Part shown: in pieces, positions 1-9,244 of the stretch | How positions within the stretch are numbered: position 1 is the first letter of the stretch | Layout of the letters: each line of letters starts with the position of its first letter | Assembly (NCBI RefSeq): GCF_016904955.1 | Contig: NZ_JADIKE010000038.1 | Span: forward strand, 186,001-250,000 | DNA: 64,000 nucleotides | From: Dyella flava | Lineage (GTDB): Bacteria > Pseudomonadota > Gammaproteobacteria > Xanthomonadales > Rhodanobacteraceae | Direction of reading: 5' to 3' | Program-made: the position numbers and the translations under genes | The notes under the pieces: model-generated | Told to the model about the DNA's origin: nothing | What the model saw: only the letters and a program-made list of their open reading frames with translations | Databases searched by the model: none

Positions 1-541
1 CGATCGCATTCGGAAATCCGTTGATGCCGAAGGCGGTGCGATCGAGCGAAGCCGTGGCGGAAAATCCTGCGATGGTATGCAGGCCATAGATGGTCTTGCC
101 GACGCGATTCACGCGAAAAGAAATATCCAGCGGCCGGCTGATGCCATGCAGGTTCAGTACGCCATGCAGCACGCCATGTGTGGCGTCCTTGCGCTCCACG
201 GACGTGCTGGTGAAGTGCGCGGTGGGATAGGTTTTGCAATCGAGCAACGCGGGTTTGCAAACCGCGTCGTTCCAGGCGGCATCGCCCATGTCGACGCGGG
301 TCATGTCGATATCCAGTTCCGTGGCGGAGCGGGACCAGTCATCCGGATCGAAGCGCAGCCAGCCGCTGGCGATGTGCAATCGGCCCAGCGGACGCGAAAA
401 GCCATCGTGATCGATGCTGAAAACGATCTGGCTGTGCACCGGGTCATAGCGATAGCTATCGGCCGCGGCGTGGGTCAGGGCCGGTGCCATGGCCAATCCG
501 ATACATAGCGTCAGGGATGCGTAAGCAGGCCGGTAAGTCAT
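1..541 (-). CDS. YceI-family periplasmic protein (3' end cut by window edge)
   Basis: About 180 codons are visible and the C-terminus lies outside the window. Residues 1 to about 27 form a Sec signal peptide (MTYRPAYASLTLCIG, ending THAAA), so the product is periplasmic. The mature part opens with the family hallmark YRYDPVHSQIVFSIDH, followed by FSRPLGRL, LDIDMTRVDMGD, HFTSTSV and HGISRPLDI, which match the strands of the YceI lipocalin-like barrel. Family members bind isoprenoid-type lipids; the ligand here is unknown. It is divergent from the sensor kinase gene at 735, with about 190 bp between the starts. Recognition of the family is firm; a specific role is not claimed. Confidence 0.9.
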   Translation of the reverse strand, partial: MTYRPAYASLTLCIGLAMAPALTHAAADSYRYDPVHSQIVFSIDHDGFSRPLGRLHIASGWLRFDPDDWSRSATELDIDMTRVDMGDAAWNDAVCKPALLDCKTYPTAHFTSTSVERKDATHGVLHGVLNLHGISRPLDISFRVNRVGKTIYGLHTIAGFSATASLDRTAFGINGFPNAI

Positions 542-734
542 GGCGGGAGTCTGGCGGAAACGCCACAGGCCTGCCAGCGCAGCGGCAAGAACAGATTGTT
601 GCCGTGCCGACGACAGCTGCCCGCCTACGTCTGTCATCGAAAAGACATGCGATTAAGCGCTGGATTTGGCATGATCCCCTTGGTGTGGGGTGCGTGAAGG
701 GACCGCCCTGCGTGACGCGCCTGAGGGGGCCTTA

Positions 735-3700
735 GTGTCGGTTTTCGTGTTCGGGCTGGCCTTCCTGCTGGGAGCTTCCATGCCCAGCGGCTCCACATCG
801 ACGGCGGCCCCGCCGTCTACGCCCGTTCCCTCGGCAGCGATCCACGCGCCGGACGCGGCACCGCTGCCCACGCCCCAGTTTCGTCGCTACAGCATGGACG
901 ATGGCCTGCCCAGCACCAGCGTCTACGCGATCGCGCAAGATCATGATGGCGCCATGTGGTTTGGCACCAAGAGCGGTATCGCCCGCTTCGATGGCGTGCA
1001 CTTCCAAGTGTTCCGACATATCGAAAACGATCCCGACTCGCTCTTCAACAACAACATCTCGACCTTGCTCGTCGATCGTCAGGGCATGGTCTGGGCCGGT
1101 GGTCTGGATGGCGGCCTGAGCCGCTATGACCCTGCCACCGGAAAATTCAGTCACTGGGGCCACGATCCCGGCAATCCGAATAGCCTGATCAGCGATCGCG
1201 TCTGGGTGATTGCGCAAACGCCCGATGGCGTGATTTGGGTCGGTACCAGTGATGGGCTCGATCGCATGCTGCCCGACGGACACAGCTTCGAGCACATCAG
1301 CAATCCGCTGCTTGGCCTTTATCCGCGGGATATGGGCACTGTCGACGCGCTGTATGCCGATCCCAAAGGCCGGCTCTGGGTGGGTACTGAGCGTGGTGTG
1401 TTCCGCCGCGATACGGACGGGCAATTCGTTTCGATCAAGCCGCTCGACCCGGATCAGTCGATGGATGCCTGGCGCATCGATGGCGAAGGCGACGAGGTGC
1501 GCATTTCCACCGAACGTGGTTTGTTGGTGGTGGGTGCCGACGATCAGGCGCGCTTGTTTGGCGCGCCGGTGATTCCGCATGAACTCAACGTCATGACCAG
1601 TACGCGTGATGCCGCCGGCCATTTGTGGATCGGCACGCAGCGCGGCATGTACCTGCAAGTGCGTCCCGATGGTCCGATTACGGCGGTGATGGATCAGCCG
1701 CTGCTGTTCGGCAATCTGCCGGGCAGCTGGGTGTGGCAGACCTTTGTGGATCGCGAAGGCGGATTATGGGTGGCGATGCTCGATGGCGGCGTGGCCTATC
1801 TTGCGCCGCGCTGGAACAGCTTCAGCCGATTCACCCACGTTCCCGATGATCCGGACAGCTTGCGCGATTCGCAGGCGACCACCATGGCACGCGGACGCGA
1901 TGGCCGGCATATCTGGGTCGGCGAACGCGATGGACGCATCGATCGCCTCGATCCGATCACGGGCAGCGTGGAACACATCCTCAGCGGCCTGCACGGCAGC
2001 GTGCTCGGCATGACCGAAGACGGCCGTCAACGGCTGTGGATCGCCGTGCAAGGTGCGCTGTATCGCTACGACTACGTGCACAACCGGCTCGATCAGGTCG
2101 ATCCGCAAATGACCAAGCTCAACCGTCCGCTGGAGGTGGAGCCGGGACCGGACGGCAATATGTACGCGCGCACCTTTGGTTACGGTTTGTTCCGGGTTGA
2201 TCCGGACACGCTGGCCGTGACCGAAGTGGCGATGGACAAGCCGAACGAAAAGGTGATGTGGGGCAGCGAAATGATGCTCTACAAAGGCGCCTTCTGGTAC
2301 GCCAGCGACGGCGGCTTGATGTGGCTCGACCAGGCGCATGATCGCTTCGTGATGGTGCCGGGCGTGCCCACCAATCAGCCGATCAACGCTTTCGACTTCG
2401 ATCGCACCGGCATCTGGCTGGTCACCGAGGACGGCCTCACCCATTACCACCGCCAAGGGCCCGGGCTGGTGCTCGATCGCACGGTGGCAGCGTCCGAGGG
2501 TTGGCCGTCATTGCAGGCGGTCGATCTGGACGTCGACTGTTTTGGACGCTTGTGGATTTTCAGCGTCGATGGCTTGTGGCGTTTCGATCCGGCGCACGAC
2601 AGCTTTCATCAGCTTGGCTTGCAAGATGGGCTCGCCAATGGCGAATTCAGCCGCGGCTACGCCTTGCTGCCTAACGGTAATCTCTACGCCGCTACGATGG
2701 GCGGCGTCGTCGGCTTCAATCCGGACAAGCAGGATGTGACGCCGGTTACTCCGGTACTTTCGGTCACCCAGGTCACGGTGATGCGCAAGGGTGTGCTGCA
2801 AAGCCTGCCGTTGAGCCCGCAGCCGATCAAGGTGGGCTGGCATGACAGCCAGTTGCATGTGCAGGCGCGGCTGTTCTCATACATCAATCCGGGCGCCAAT
2901 CATTACCGTTTCCGCCTCGATGGTTTCGATGGCGAATGGGTCGATCACGACAACCATGGCGAGCGTGAATTCACCGGCCTGGGCAGCGGTGACTACACAC
3001 TGGAGATCATGGCGCACGGTGCGGATGGCGGTTGGGTGCATCTGGATTCGCCTCTGCGCATCCATGTGCAATCACCACCGTGGCTGCGCTGGTGGGCCTG
3101 GCTGCTGTATGCCTGCCTGATCGCGGCCTTGGCATGTCTTTCACTGCTGGCGTGGCGCCGTCGTCTTGCGCATCGTCATCGCATCCAGCTGGCGGAGCAG
3201 CGGCATCAGATTGCCGAGCAGGCGAGTGCGGCGAAGAGCCAGTTCCTGGCTACGCTAAGTCACGAGATCCGTACGCCGATGACCGGTGTGATCGGCATGG
3301 CGGAGTTGCTGCTGAGCACGCCGCTGAATGAAACGCAGCGCGAATATGCCGAATCCATGCAGCGCTCAAGCAATGTGCTGCTGAAATTGTTGAACGATGC
3401 GTTGGACATGGCGCGCATCGAAGCGGGCAGGCTGGTGCTGGAACCCGCGCCGTTCGATGTGCGTGCATTGGTGCAGGATGTGGAGCGACTGCAAAAGAAT
3501 GCCGCCAAGGCCAAGGGTCTGGCGTTCGATGTGCAAGTCGATGATGGCGTTCCGGCTTCGCTGATCGGCGATCCGTTGCGCATCCGCCAGGTGCTGTTCA
3601 ACCTGGCTAATAACGCGGTGAAGTTCACTGTGCATGGTCGTGTTTCCATCCAGGTCCGCTGGCTGGATGATCATTTGTGGCTGGATGTCAGTGACACCGG

Positions 3701-4355
3701 TCCTGGCATCTCCGAACACAGCCGCGTTCGCATGTTCCGTCGTTTCGAGCAGGACGAAGGTCCGCAGCGCAGCGTCGGGAGCGGCCTGGGCTTGGCCATC
3801 TGCAGCGAACTGGTCAACCTGATGGGCGGCAATCTGAGCCTGGAATCAGCGCTCGGGAAGGGCAGTACCTTCCGCGTGTGTCTGCCGTTGCGGGTATCGC
3901 AGGAAGCCGTGCGTGCCAACTCGGACAAGCCCGAGTCATCGGAGAAGCGCGCGCTGGATGTGCTGCTGGTGGAAAGCGATGCCACGGTGGCCAGCGCCAT
4001 TCGTGGCATGCTGGAGCATCAGGGGCATCGCGTGCGTTGTGCCAGTCATGGATTGAACGCGCTGGCCGAGTTGGCGCAGGAATCCTGTGATGTAATCCTG
4101 CTCGATCTGGAATTGCCCGGTATCGATGGATTCCAGCTCGCGCAGTTGATACGCCAGGGCGAAGGCGATGGAGATCGCATGCCGATCATTGCCATAAGCA
4201 GTCGCACGCACGCAGAAGAAGCCGCGCGCGGCCATCAGGCGGGCATCGATGGTTTTCTGCACAAGCCGCTAACGGGCGGGCAGCTTTCCTCGGCATTGTC
4301 GGCAGCCTTGTCCGTGCGCGCTGCCATCAAGTCGGAAGCGGACTCGGCGTGTTGA
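735..4355 (+). CDS. Hybrid sensor histidine kinase with two-component-propeller sensor
   Basis: About 1206 residues from a GTG preceded by GAGGGGG; an upstream in-frame GTG at 690 has no good ribosome site. A signal-like segment (VFVFGLAFLLGAS) is followed by repeated propeller blades of the form DxxGxxWxGTxxGL (for example WFGTKSGIARFD and WVGTSDGLDRM) over roughly residues 50-680. A Y_Y_Y domain follows (YRFRLDGFDGEW), then one membrane span near residue 795. The cytoplasmic part has a HisKA box with His843 (SHEIRTPMTGVIG), an HATPase domain (NNAVKFT, DTGPGIS, GSGLGLAIC) and a receiver with Asp1124 (VILLDLELPGIDG). There is no DNA-binding domain, so output must pass to a separate regulator. 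Propeller sensors of this class often sense extracellular sugars or other ligands; the ligand is unknown. Confidence 0.93.
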   Translation: MSVFVFGLAFLLGASMPSGSTSTAAPPSTPVPSAAIHAPDAAPLPTPQFRRYSMDDGLPSTSVYAIAQDHDGAMWFGTKSGIARFDGVHFQVFRHIENDPDSLFNNNISTLLVDRQGMVWAGGLDGGLSRYDPATGKFSHWGHDPGNPNSLISDRVWVIAQTPDGVIWVGTSDGLDRMLPDGHSFEHISNPLLGLYPRDMGTVDALYADPKGRLWVGTERGVFRRDTDGQFVSIKPLDPDQSMDAWRIDGEGDEVRISTERGLLVVGADDQARLFGAPVIPHELNVMTSTRDAAGHLWIGTQRGMYLQVRPDGPITAVMDQPLLFGNLPGSWVWQTFVDREGGLWVAMLDGGVAYLAPRWNSFSRFTHVPDDPDSLRDSQATTMARGRDGRHIWVGERDGRIDRLDPITGSVEHILSGLHGSVLGMTEDGRQRLWIAVQGALYRYDYVHNRLDQVDPQMTKLNRPLEVEPGPDGNMYARTFGYGLFRVDPDTLAVTEVAMDKPNEKVMWGSEMMLYKGAFWYASDGGLMWLDQAHDRFVMVPGVPTNQPINAFDFDRTGIWLVTEDGLTHYHRQGPGLVLDRTVAASEGWPSLQAVDLDVDCFGRLWIFSVDGLWRFDPAHDSFHQLGLQDGLANGEFSRGYALLPNGNLYAATMGGVVGFNPDKQDVTPVTPVLSVTQVTVMRKGVLQSLPLSPQPIKVGWHDSQLHVQARLFSYINPGANHYRFRLDGFDGEWVDHDNHGEREFTGLGSGDYTLEIMAHGADGGWVHLDSPLRIHVQSPPWLRWWAWLLYACLIAALACLSLLAWRRRLAHRHRIQLAEQRHQIAEQASAAKSQFLATLSHEIRTPMTGVIGMAELLLSTPLNETQREYAESMQRSSNVLLKLLNDALDMARIEAGRLVLEPAPFDVRALVQDVERLQKNAAKAKGLAFDVQVDDGVPASLIGDPLRIRQVLFNLANNAVKFTVHGRVSIQVRWLDDHLWLDVSDTGPGISEHSRVRMFRRFEQDEGPQRSVGSGLGLAICSELVNLMGGNLSLESALGKGSTFRVCLPLRVSQEAVRANSDKPESSEKRALDVLLVESDATVASAIRGMLEHQGHRVRCASHGLNALAELAQESCDVILLDLELPGIDGFQLAQLIRQGEGDGDRMPIIAISSRTHAEEAARGHQAGIDGFLHKPLTGGQLSSALSAALSVRAAIKSEADSAC

Positions 4356-4393
4356 CGCTGGTGATCGACTCTCTTGCCTAGCGCGCTCGCGAG

Positions 4394-4411
4394 GTGTGCC
4401 TGAAGGCACAC
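4394..4411. terminator. Hairpin between convergent kinase and holC genes
   Basis: GTGTGCC and GGCACAC form a perfect 7-bp stem with a TGAA loop in the 59-bp gap between the kinase stop and the holC stop. Its place between convergent genes suggests a bidirectional terminator, but no T-tract follows on either strand, so intrinsic termination is uncertain. Confidence 0.45.
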
Positions 4412-4414
4412 GAA

Positions 4415-4837
4415 CTACATGTCGAACTTGCTGACATCAAATCCAAGCCGCTGATATTCGCGCCAGCGCACCCGTGATCCATCGCGTTCGGCCGGATCGG
4501 CGGCAACCACTTCCAGCACGCGCTCGCCATAGCTCTGCGGGCATTGCTCGCGAAGGTTGATCGTCAGCGTACGCGTCGGCGTATCGACGCCAGGTGGAAC
4601 GATCAGCACGGCGGTGTGGGCGTCGTCGTCGTCACCGGCCAGTTGATGCGGAATAAAGGCATCTTCGTCGAATGACCACAGCAGATCATCCAGGGCTTCG
4701 GCTTGTGCGAAATCGCGGGTGAGGATCAGCGTGGGCTGCTGTGTGGCAAAAGCCTTGCGCGCCAGTTCGCAAACCAGCAACAGAGGTTGCTCGCTGAAAC
4801 GTGGCTTGGCGATCAGGTAGAAGTCGGCGCGAGGCAT
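4415..4837 (-). CDS. holC: DNA polymerase III chi subunit HolC
   Basis: 140 residues, the usual size of the chi subunit. Chi links the clamp-loader (through psi) to single-strand binding protein in the replisome. The start MPRADFYLIAKPRF, the central LDDLLWSFDEDAFIPH and the C-terminal RWREYQRLGFDVSKF (compare the family ending YRxxGxxLx) are typical. It lies 80 bp downstream of pepA on the same strand, the gammaproteobacterial pepA-holC order, and is probably co-transcribed with it. The short gap holds a GGAGTGAG-rich hairpin (4843-4905). No unusual residues seen. Confidence 0.93.
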   Translation of the reverse strand: MPRADFYLIAKPRFSEQPLLLVCELARKAFATQQPTLILTRDFAQAEALDDLLWSFDEDAFIPHQLAGDDDDAHTAVLIVPPGVDTPTRTLTINLREQCPQSYGERVLEVVAADPAERDGSRVRWREYQRLGFDVSKFDM

Positions 4838-4842
4838 TTTCT

Positions 4843-4905
4843 AGGAGAGAGGAGTTAGGAGTGAGGAGTGAGAGAGGAGCTTGACTGCGGTGAGTGGCTC
4901 CTCTC
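4843..4905. repeat. GGAGTGAG-rich intergenic hairpin repeat
   Basis: The pepA-holC gap carries tandem GGAGTGAG-like units (from GTTAGGAGTGAGGAGTGAG at 4854). It also has a 9-bp stem, GAGAGGAGC at 4872-4880 with GCTCCTCTC at 4897-4905. A related sequence in the opposite orientation is found at 34581-34614 between glyA and nrdR, so this appears to be a small dispersed repeat rather than gene-specific DNA. Confidence 0.5.
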
Positions 4906-4917
4906 ACCTCTCGTTGC

Positions 4918-6414
4918 TTACTTCTCGATGCGGTCAATCAGCCATTGGGCGAGCAGTGGTACCGGGCGGCCGGTGGCGAGGCCCTTGCGGCCTTCGTCCC
5001 AGGCGGTGCCGGCGATGTCCAGATGCGCCCAGCGCTGGCCTTCGGTGAAGCGCGACAGGAAGCAGCCTGCGGTGATGGCGCCAGCGTTCTTGCCGCCGAT
5101 GTTGGCGACGTCGGCGAAGCCGGATTCCAGTTGGATCTGATAGTCATCCCACAGCGGCAGGCGCCAGGCGCGGTCGAGGGTATGTTCGCCAGCGCTGAGC
5201 AGTTCTTCGGCGAGATCGTCGTGCTTGCTCATCAGGCCGCTGGCGTATTTGCCCAGGGCGATCACGCACGCGCCGGTCAGCGTGGCGGCGTCGATCAATG
5301 CCTTCGGCTGGAAGGTCTGTGCGGTATAGGTGAGGGCGTCACACAGGATCAGGCGGCCTTCGGCATCGGTGTTGAGCACTTCGATGGTGATGCCGGACAG
5401 GCTGGTGAGTACGTCGCTCGGGCGATAAGCGTCGCCGTCGGGCATGTTTTCCACCGCCGGCACCACGCACACCAGGTTGAGCTTCAGGCCCATCTTCACG
5501 GCAGACACGAATGCGCCAAGCACGCCCGCGGCGCCACCCATGTCGAATTTCATTTCTTCCATGCCCGGGCCGGGCTTGAGGCTGATGCCGCCGGTATCGA
5601 AGGTGATGCCTTTGCCGACAAAGGCATAGGGCTTTTCGTCCGCAGCGCCACCCTTGTATTCGAGCACGATCAGCTTGGGCTTGTTGGCCGAACCACGGCC
5701 GACTGCCAACAGGGAGCCGAAGCCGAGCCGGTCCATGTCTTCGTGATCGAGCACCTTGCAGCTGACCGTATCGTGCGCTTCGGCAAACGTCACGGCCTGC
5801 TCGGCAATGTAGGCCGGGTTGCAGATGTTGGGCGGCAGGTTGGCCAGCTCGCGGGCAAAGCGCACGCCTTCGGCGATGGCCGCCGCCTGCTCGATACCGG
5901 CCTGGGCCTCGTCGTTGCCGGCGAAGCTGATGCCTGCGAGCTCCGGCTGGCCGTTCTTGTCGCGGGGCTTCACCGTCGCGGTATAGCGGTAGGTGGCATG
6001 GTCGGCGGCCAGGGCGGCGGTACGCACGCGCCAGGCGGCATCGCGGCCGGGGACGTCCACCTCGGCAAGGTAGGATACGGCGCTGTCGATCGGCAGGCGC
6101 GCCATCGCACGGGCCGCTTCGAGGTTCACCTTCTGGAAGCGGGCCGCATCGAAGGTTTTCTGGGAACCCAGGCCCACCACCAGCACGCGCTTGGCCTTGA
6201 CGCCCTCGGCCGCGAACAGCACGGTGGTGCTGGCCGCTTTGCCGTTGATGTCGCCGCTTTCCACCTGGCGCTTGATCGCGCCACCGGCGGCACTGTCCAC
6301 GCGCGCTGCCGCGCTGGTCAGCAGGCCGTTTTCGTACACGCCGACCACCACGCAAGGGGAATCGACGGTTTCGGGGGCGGCGGAGCCAAGACTGAATTGG
6401 AGCGTCATCATCAA
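4918..6414 (-). CDS. pepA: Leucyl aminopeptidase PepA (M17)
   Basis: 498 residues, standard for the M17 family. It is a cytosolic two-metal aminopeptidase; in enterobacteria PepA is also a DNA-binding accessory factor in Xer recombination. The C-terminal catalytic half carries the family signature NTDAEGRLILCDAL, the metal-binding stretch VGKGITFDTGGISLKPG and KFDMGGAAGVLG. The N-terminal part (SLGSAAPETVDSPCVVVGV) is the usual regulatory domain. It is divergent from lptF, with 92 bp between the starts, and precedes holC on the same strand. xerD lies a few kilobases away, which is chromosomal context rather than an operon link. Confidence 0.97.
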   Translation of the reverse strand: MMMTLQFSLGSAAPETVDSPCVVVGVYENGLLTSAAARVDSAAGGAIKRQVESGDINGKAASTTVLFAAEGVKAKRVLVVGLGSQKTFDAARFQKVNLEAARAMARLPIDSAVSYLAEVDVPGRDAAWRVRTAALAADHATYRYTATVKPRDKNGQPELAGISFAGNDEAQAGIEQAAAIAEGVRFARELANLPPNICNPAYIAEQAVTFAEAHDTVSCKVLDHEDMDRLGFGSLLAVGRGSANKPKLIVLEYKGGAADEKPYAFVGKGITFDTGGISLKPGPGMEEMKFDMGGAAGVLGAFVSAVKMGLKLNLVCVVPAVENMPDGDAYRPSDVLTSLSGITIEVLNTDAEGRLILCDALTYTAQTFQPKALIDAATLTGACVIALGKYASGLMSKHDDLAEELLSAGEHTLDRAWRLPLWDDYQIQLESGFADVANIGGKNAGAITAGCFLSRFTEGQRWAHLDIAGTAWDEGRKGLATGRPVPLLAQWLIDRIEK

Positions 6415-6506
6415 GTTCCTGCGGGAGGCCGGCGCGCGTTGAACCGGCTAGACTAAAGGTTTGCCTCTCCACGGCTGGAGGGGCATGGAACCCACGATTC
6501 TATCGC

Positions 6507-7610
6507 ATGCTGAGCATCCTAGACCGATACTTCCTACGTGAGCTTGGCCAAACCGTTGGCGCCACTGTCATTGTGCTGCTGGTGATCATGGCTGGCACCT
6601 CTTTTGCGCACGTGCTGGAACAGGTCGCCAAAGGCAGCTTTCCGGCCAGCGTAATGTTCCAGGTGCTGGGCCTGAACATGGTGGACAGCCTCTCCACCAT
6701 GCTGCCGCTGGCCGGCTTCCTGGGCGTGCTGCAATCGTTTGGTCGCATGTACCGCGAAAGCGAGATGCACGTGCTGGCCTCCTCGGGCATGGGCATGGCC
6801 GGGCTGCTGCGTCCGACCTCGATCGTTGCGGCGGTCATGATTGTCGCGGTGAGCACGGTGTCGCTGTGGCTGGGGCCGCTGGCTTCAAAGACCTCGGATG
6901 ACCTGGTTGCCGCGGCCAACCGATCCATCATCGCCGCGGGCCTCGACGCCGGCCGCTTTACCGAACTGCCGGGCAAGGGCGGCATCATCCTGGTCGACTA
7001 CCTGAGCCGCGACGGACAAGTGCTGGGCAATACCTTCATCGCGCAGGAGCGCGTCAACAAGGACGGCAGCCTGACCATGAAGATGGCCACCGGCAAAAAC
7101 GGCCACCTGTATTCCAACAGCGATTCCAGCGATCGCTATCTGGCCCTCAATACCGGCTGGCAGTACGAAATTCCACTGGGCGCCGATAACTGGCGCCGCA
7201 TGAAATACGTGCGCAATGACAGCGCGCTGTCCGCCATTCAGTCCGACGACGAGGCTGATCCGATCCATAACCTGGACATGAGCGATCTGATAAAGAACAC
7301 CACGCCGGACGGGCGCGCCGAGTTAGCCTGGCGCACCGTGGTGCCGATGATGACGCTCGCGCTGCTGATGCTGGCGATGCCGCTGTCGCGGCAGACCCCG
7401 CGTGAACCGCGTTATGGACGCATGTTGATCGCGGTGCTCGGTTTCTTTCTGTATTACAACTTGCTGGCACTGTGCCGCGGCCAATTGGCCAAGGGCCACT
7501 GGCATCATGCCTGGCCGATGTGGTTGCTTAGCGTCGCGCTGTTCATGATTGCGGCGTCGGCTTTCCGCAACCATTACATCGCGCGCAAGCCGCGCAAGGC
7601 GAGTGCCTGA
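6507..7610 (+). CDS. lptF: LPS export ABC permease LptF
   Basis: 367 residues. LptF pairs with LptG in the inner-membrane LptB2FG complex that extracts lipopolysaccharide for transport to the outer membrane. The N-terminus (LSILDRYFLRELGQTV) and the first hydrophobic spans (VIVLLVIMAGTSFAHVLEQ) are typical, as is SEMHVLASSGMGMAGLL. The large periplasmic jellyroll domain spans about residues 130-260 (DYLSRDGQVLGNTFIAQER), then three C-terminal spans (MMTLALLMLAMPLSR, LIAVLGFFLYYNLLALCRG). The stop overlaps the lptG start by one base (TGATG), indicating translational coupling. Confidence 0.96.
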   Translation: MLSILDRYFLRELGQTVGATVIVLLVIMAGTSFAHVLEQVAKGSFPASVMFQVLGLNMVDSLSTMLPLAGFLGVLQSFGRMYRESEMHVLASSGMGMAGLLRPTSIVAAVMIVAVSTVSLWLGPLASKTSDDLVAAANRSIIAAGLDAGRFTELPGKGGIILVDYLSRDGQVLGNTFIAQERVNKDGSLTMKMATGKNGHLYSNSDSSDRYLALNTGWQYEIPLGADNWRRMKYVRNDSALSAIQSDDEADPIHNLDMSDLIKNTTPDGRAELAWRTVVPMMTLALLMLAMPLSRQTPREPRYGRMLIAVLGFFLYYNLLALCRGQLAKGHWHHAWPMWLLSVALFMIAASAFRNHYIARKPRKASA

Positions 7611-8713
7611 TGGCGGCTGTACGTATCAAACGCGTGGATTGGCTGATCGGCGTGACCGTGCTCGGTTCAATGATGCTGGTCTGGCTGGTGCTGATCGGCC
7701 TGGACGCGATGATGCAGTTCGTGCGCCAGCTCGGCTACATCGGCCGTAACGGCTACACGTTGAGCAATGCGATCTTCTACGTGGTGGTGACGATTCCGCG
7801 CCGCATGTACGAGATGTTTACCTTCGCGTCGCTGATCGGGGGTCTGCTTGGCCTCGGCGGCCTGGCATCGACCGGCGAACTGACGGCCTTGCGCGCGGCC
7901 GGCATGTCGCGCCTGCGGATTGCGGTGTCGGCGGTCGGCGTCGTGGCGTTGCTGGTGGCCGGCGTGGTGGTGATGGGCGAAACCGTCGGCCCCTGGGGCG
8001 ACCAGCAGGCGCAGAACCTGGAGTTGCTCCTGCGCTCCAACGGCAATATGGGCATGACCAACAGTGGTTTGTGGGCGCGCGACGGTGATCGCATCATCAA
8101 TGCGAAGAACAGTGCCTTGCGCAATGCCGGCGATCACTCGTACGTACAGCTGAGCGACGTGCGCGTTTTCACGCTGACGCCCGATGGCCAGCAGTTGAGC
8201 CGCTTCGATCAGGCGAACACCGCCGAACAGGTGGGCAGGGAATGGGTGCTGGACAATGTGCGCAGCACCACGCTGGACGACAACGGCGTGCACAGTCATA
8301 CCGCGACCAGCGAGCGCTGGGATTCCAAGCTCGACCCGGAAGTGCTGCAGCAGTCGCTGGTACAGCCGCAGTACCTGGCCATGCGCGACCTGGAACACAT
8401 CATCGACTACAAGAAGAAAAACGGCGAAAACACCCGGCCCTATGAAATTCCGCTGTGGAGCCGCGTGATGTATCCGTTCAACGTGCTCGTGCTGGTGTTG
8501 TGCTCGATGCCGTTCGCCTTCGGCGCCTTGCGTTCCGGCGGCCTGGGCAAGCGCATCTTCATGGGCATGATCCTGGCGATCAGCTGGTACTTCGTGCAGA
8601 AGGCGATCGTGAGCTTCGGTACCGTGTACGGCATTCCGCCATTGCTGGCGAATATTCTGCCGGCCATATTGCTGGCAGGTGTCGGCTGGTACTACTTCCG
8701 TAATCACGCCTGA
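7610..8713 (+). CDS. lptG: LPS export ABC permease LptG
   Basis: 367 residues, partner of LptF. The N-terminus has VDWLIGVTVLGSMMLVWLVL as first span. The coupling region reads GGLASTGELTALRAAGMSRLRI, shown here in parts GELTALRAAGMS and RLRIAVSAVG. The periplasmic domain includes WARDGDRIINAKNS and TSERWDSKLDPEVLQQ. The C-terminal spans include MYPFNVLVLVLCSMPFAFG and PLLANILPAILLAGVGWYY. LptB and LptA/C are not in the window. It begins inside the lptF stop codon, and the PIN-domain gene follows only 10 bp later on the same strand. Confidence 0.96.
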   Translation: MAAVRIKRVDWLIGVTVLGSMMLVWLVLIGLDAMMQFVRQLGYIGRNGYTLSNAIFYVVVTIPRRMYEMFTFASLIGGLLGLGGLASTGELTALRAAGMSRLRIAVSAVGVVALLVAGVVVMGETVGPWGDQQAQNLELLLRSNGNMGMTNSGLWARDGDRIINAKNSALRNAGDHSYVQLSDVRVFTLTPDGQQLSRFDQANTAEQVGREWVLDNVRSTTLDDNGVHSHTATSERWDSKLDPEVLQQSLVQPQYLAMRDLEHIIDYKKKNGENTRPYEIPLWSRVMYPFNVLVLVLCSMPFAFGALRSGGLGKRIFMGMILAISWYFVQKAIVSFGTVYGIPPLLANILPAILLAGVGWYYFRNHA

Positions 8714-8723
8714 TACGGGCGGC

Positions 8724-9179
8724 ATGATGTCGCCGGTGCCGCCGCGGTTTGTTCCGGACACGAACGTCTGCCTGGATCTGTTCGTGTTCGACGACCCGCA
8801 GTGCGCTTCACTGCTGCATGCCCTGCGTGATGGTGATATCGAACTGATCACGCGTGCCGATTGCCGCGACGAATGGCGAGCGGTATTGAGCTATCCGCAG
8901 CTGAAGCTGAGCGAGCAGCGTCGTGCACAGGCAAGCGAACGCTTTGAGAACTACGTTCGCTGCGTGACGTTGGATACGCCGGAACCGGGTCGCATGGCCT
9001 TGCCACGCTGCCGTGATCCGGACGATCAGAAATTCCTTGAATTGGCATACCAATCCGCTGCGGTGGCCTTGCTGACCCGCGACGACGCGCTGCTGCGGCT
9101 GGCCCGCCGTACGAAGCGCGAGGGACTTTTTGTCATCCTGCCGCCCGCGTTATGGCGAGAGGCGCTAAGCGGGCCATAA
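8724..9179 (+). CDS. PIN-domain putative RNase (toxin-type), solitary
   Basis: About 151 residues from ATG 8724; a GTG at 8679 would lie inside lptG. The protein is a single PIN domain of the putative toxin COG1569-like family. It has RFVPDTNVCLDLFVFDDP with the first acidic residue Asp12, and the late acidic cluster RDPDDQKFLELAYQS followed by LLTRDDALLRLARR. PIN domains are Mg-dependent ribonucleases, usually toxins. No antitoxin-like gene is adjacent: upstream is lptG (10 bp away) and downstream is threonine aldolase. A role outside toxin-antitoxin biology is therefore possible. Confidence 0.85.
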   Translation: MMSPVPPRFVPDTNVCLDLFVFDDPQCASLLHALRDGDIELITRADCRDEWRAVLSYPQLKLSEQRRAQASERFENYVRCVTLDTPEPGRMALPRCRDPDDQKFLELAYQSAAVALLTRDDALLRLARRTKREGLFVILPPALWREALSGP

Positions 9180-9244
9180 ACGCTTGCCGATTGCCGCGGT
9201 GCTCGGCAAAGTGGCCTATCTTTGTGTAGCGAGAGAGGTGTGCC

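Noticed and set aside
4894..6456. 520-codon plus-strand frame opposite pepA
   Set aside because: Complement of the PepA coding strand; pepA has intact catalytic motifs and the frame has no domain.
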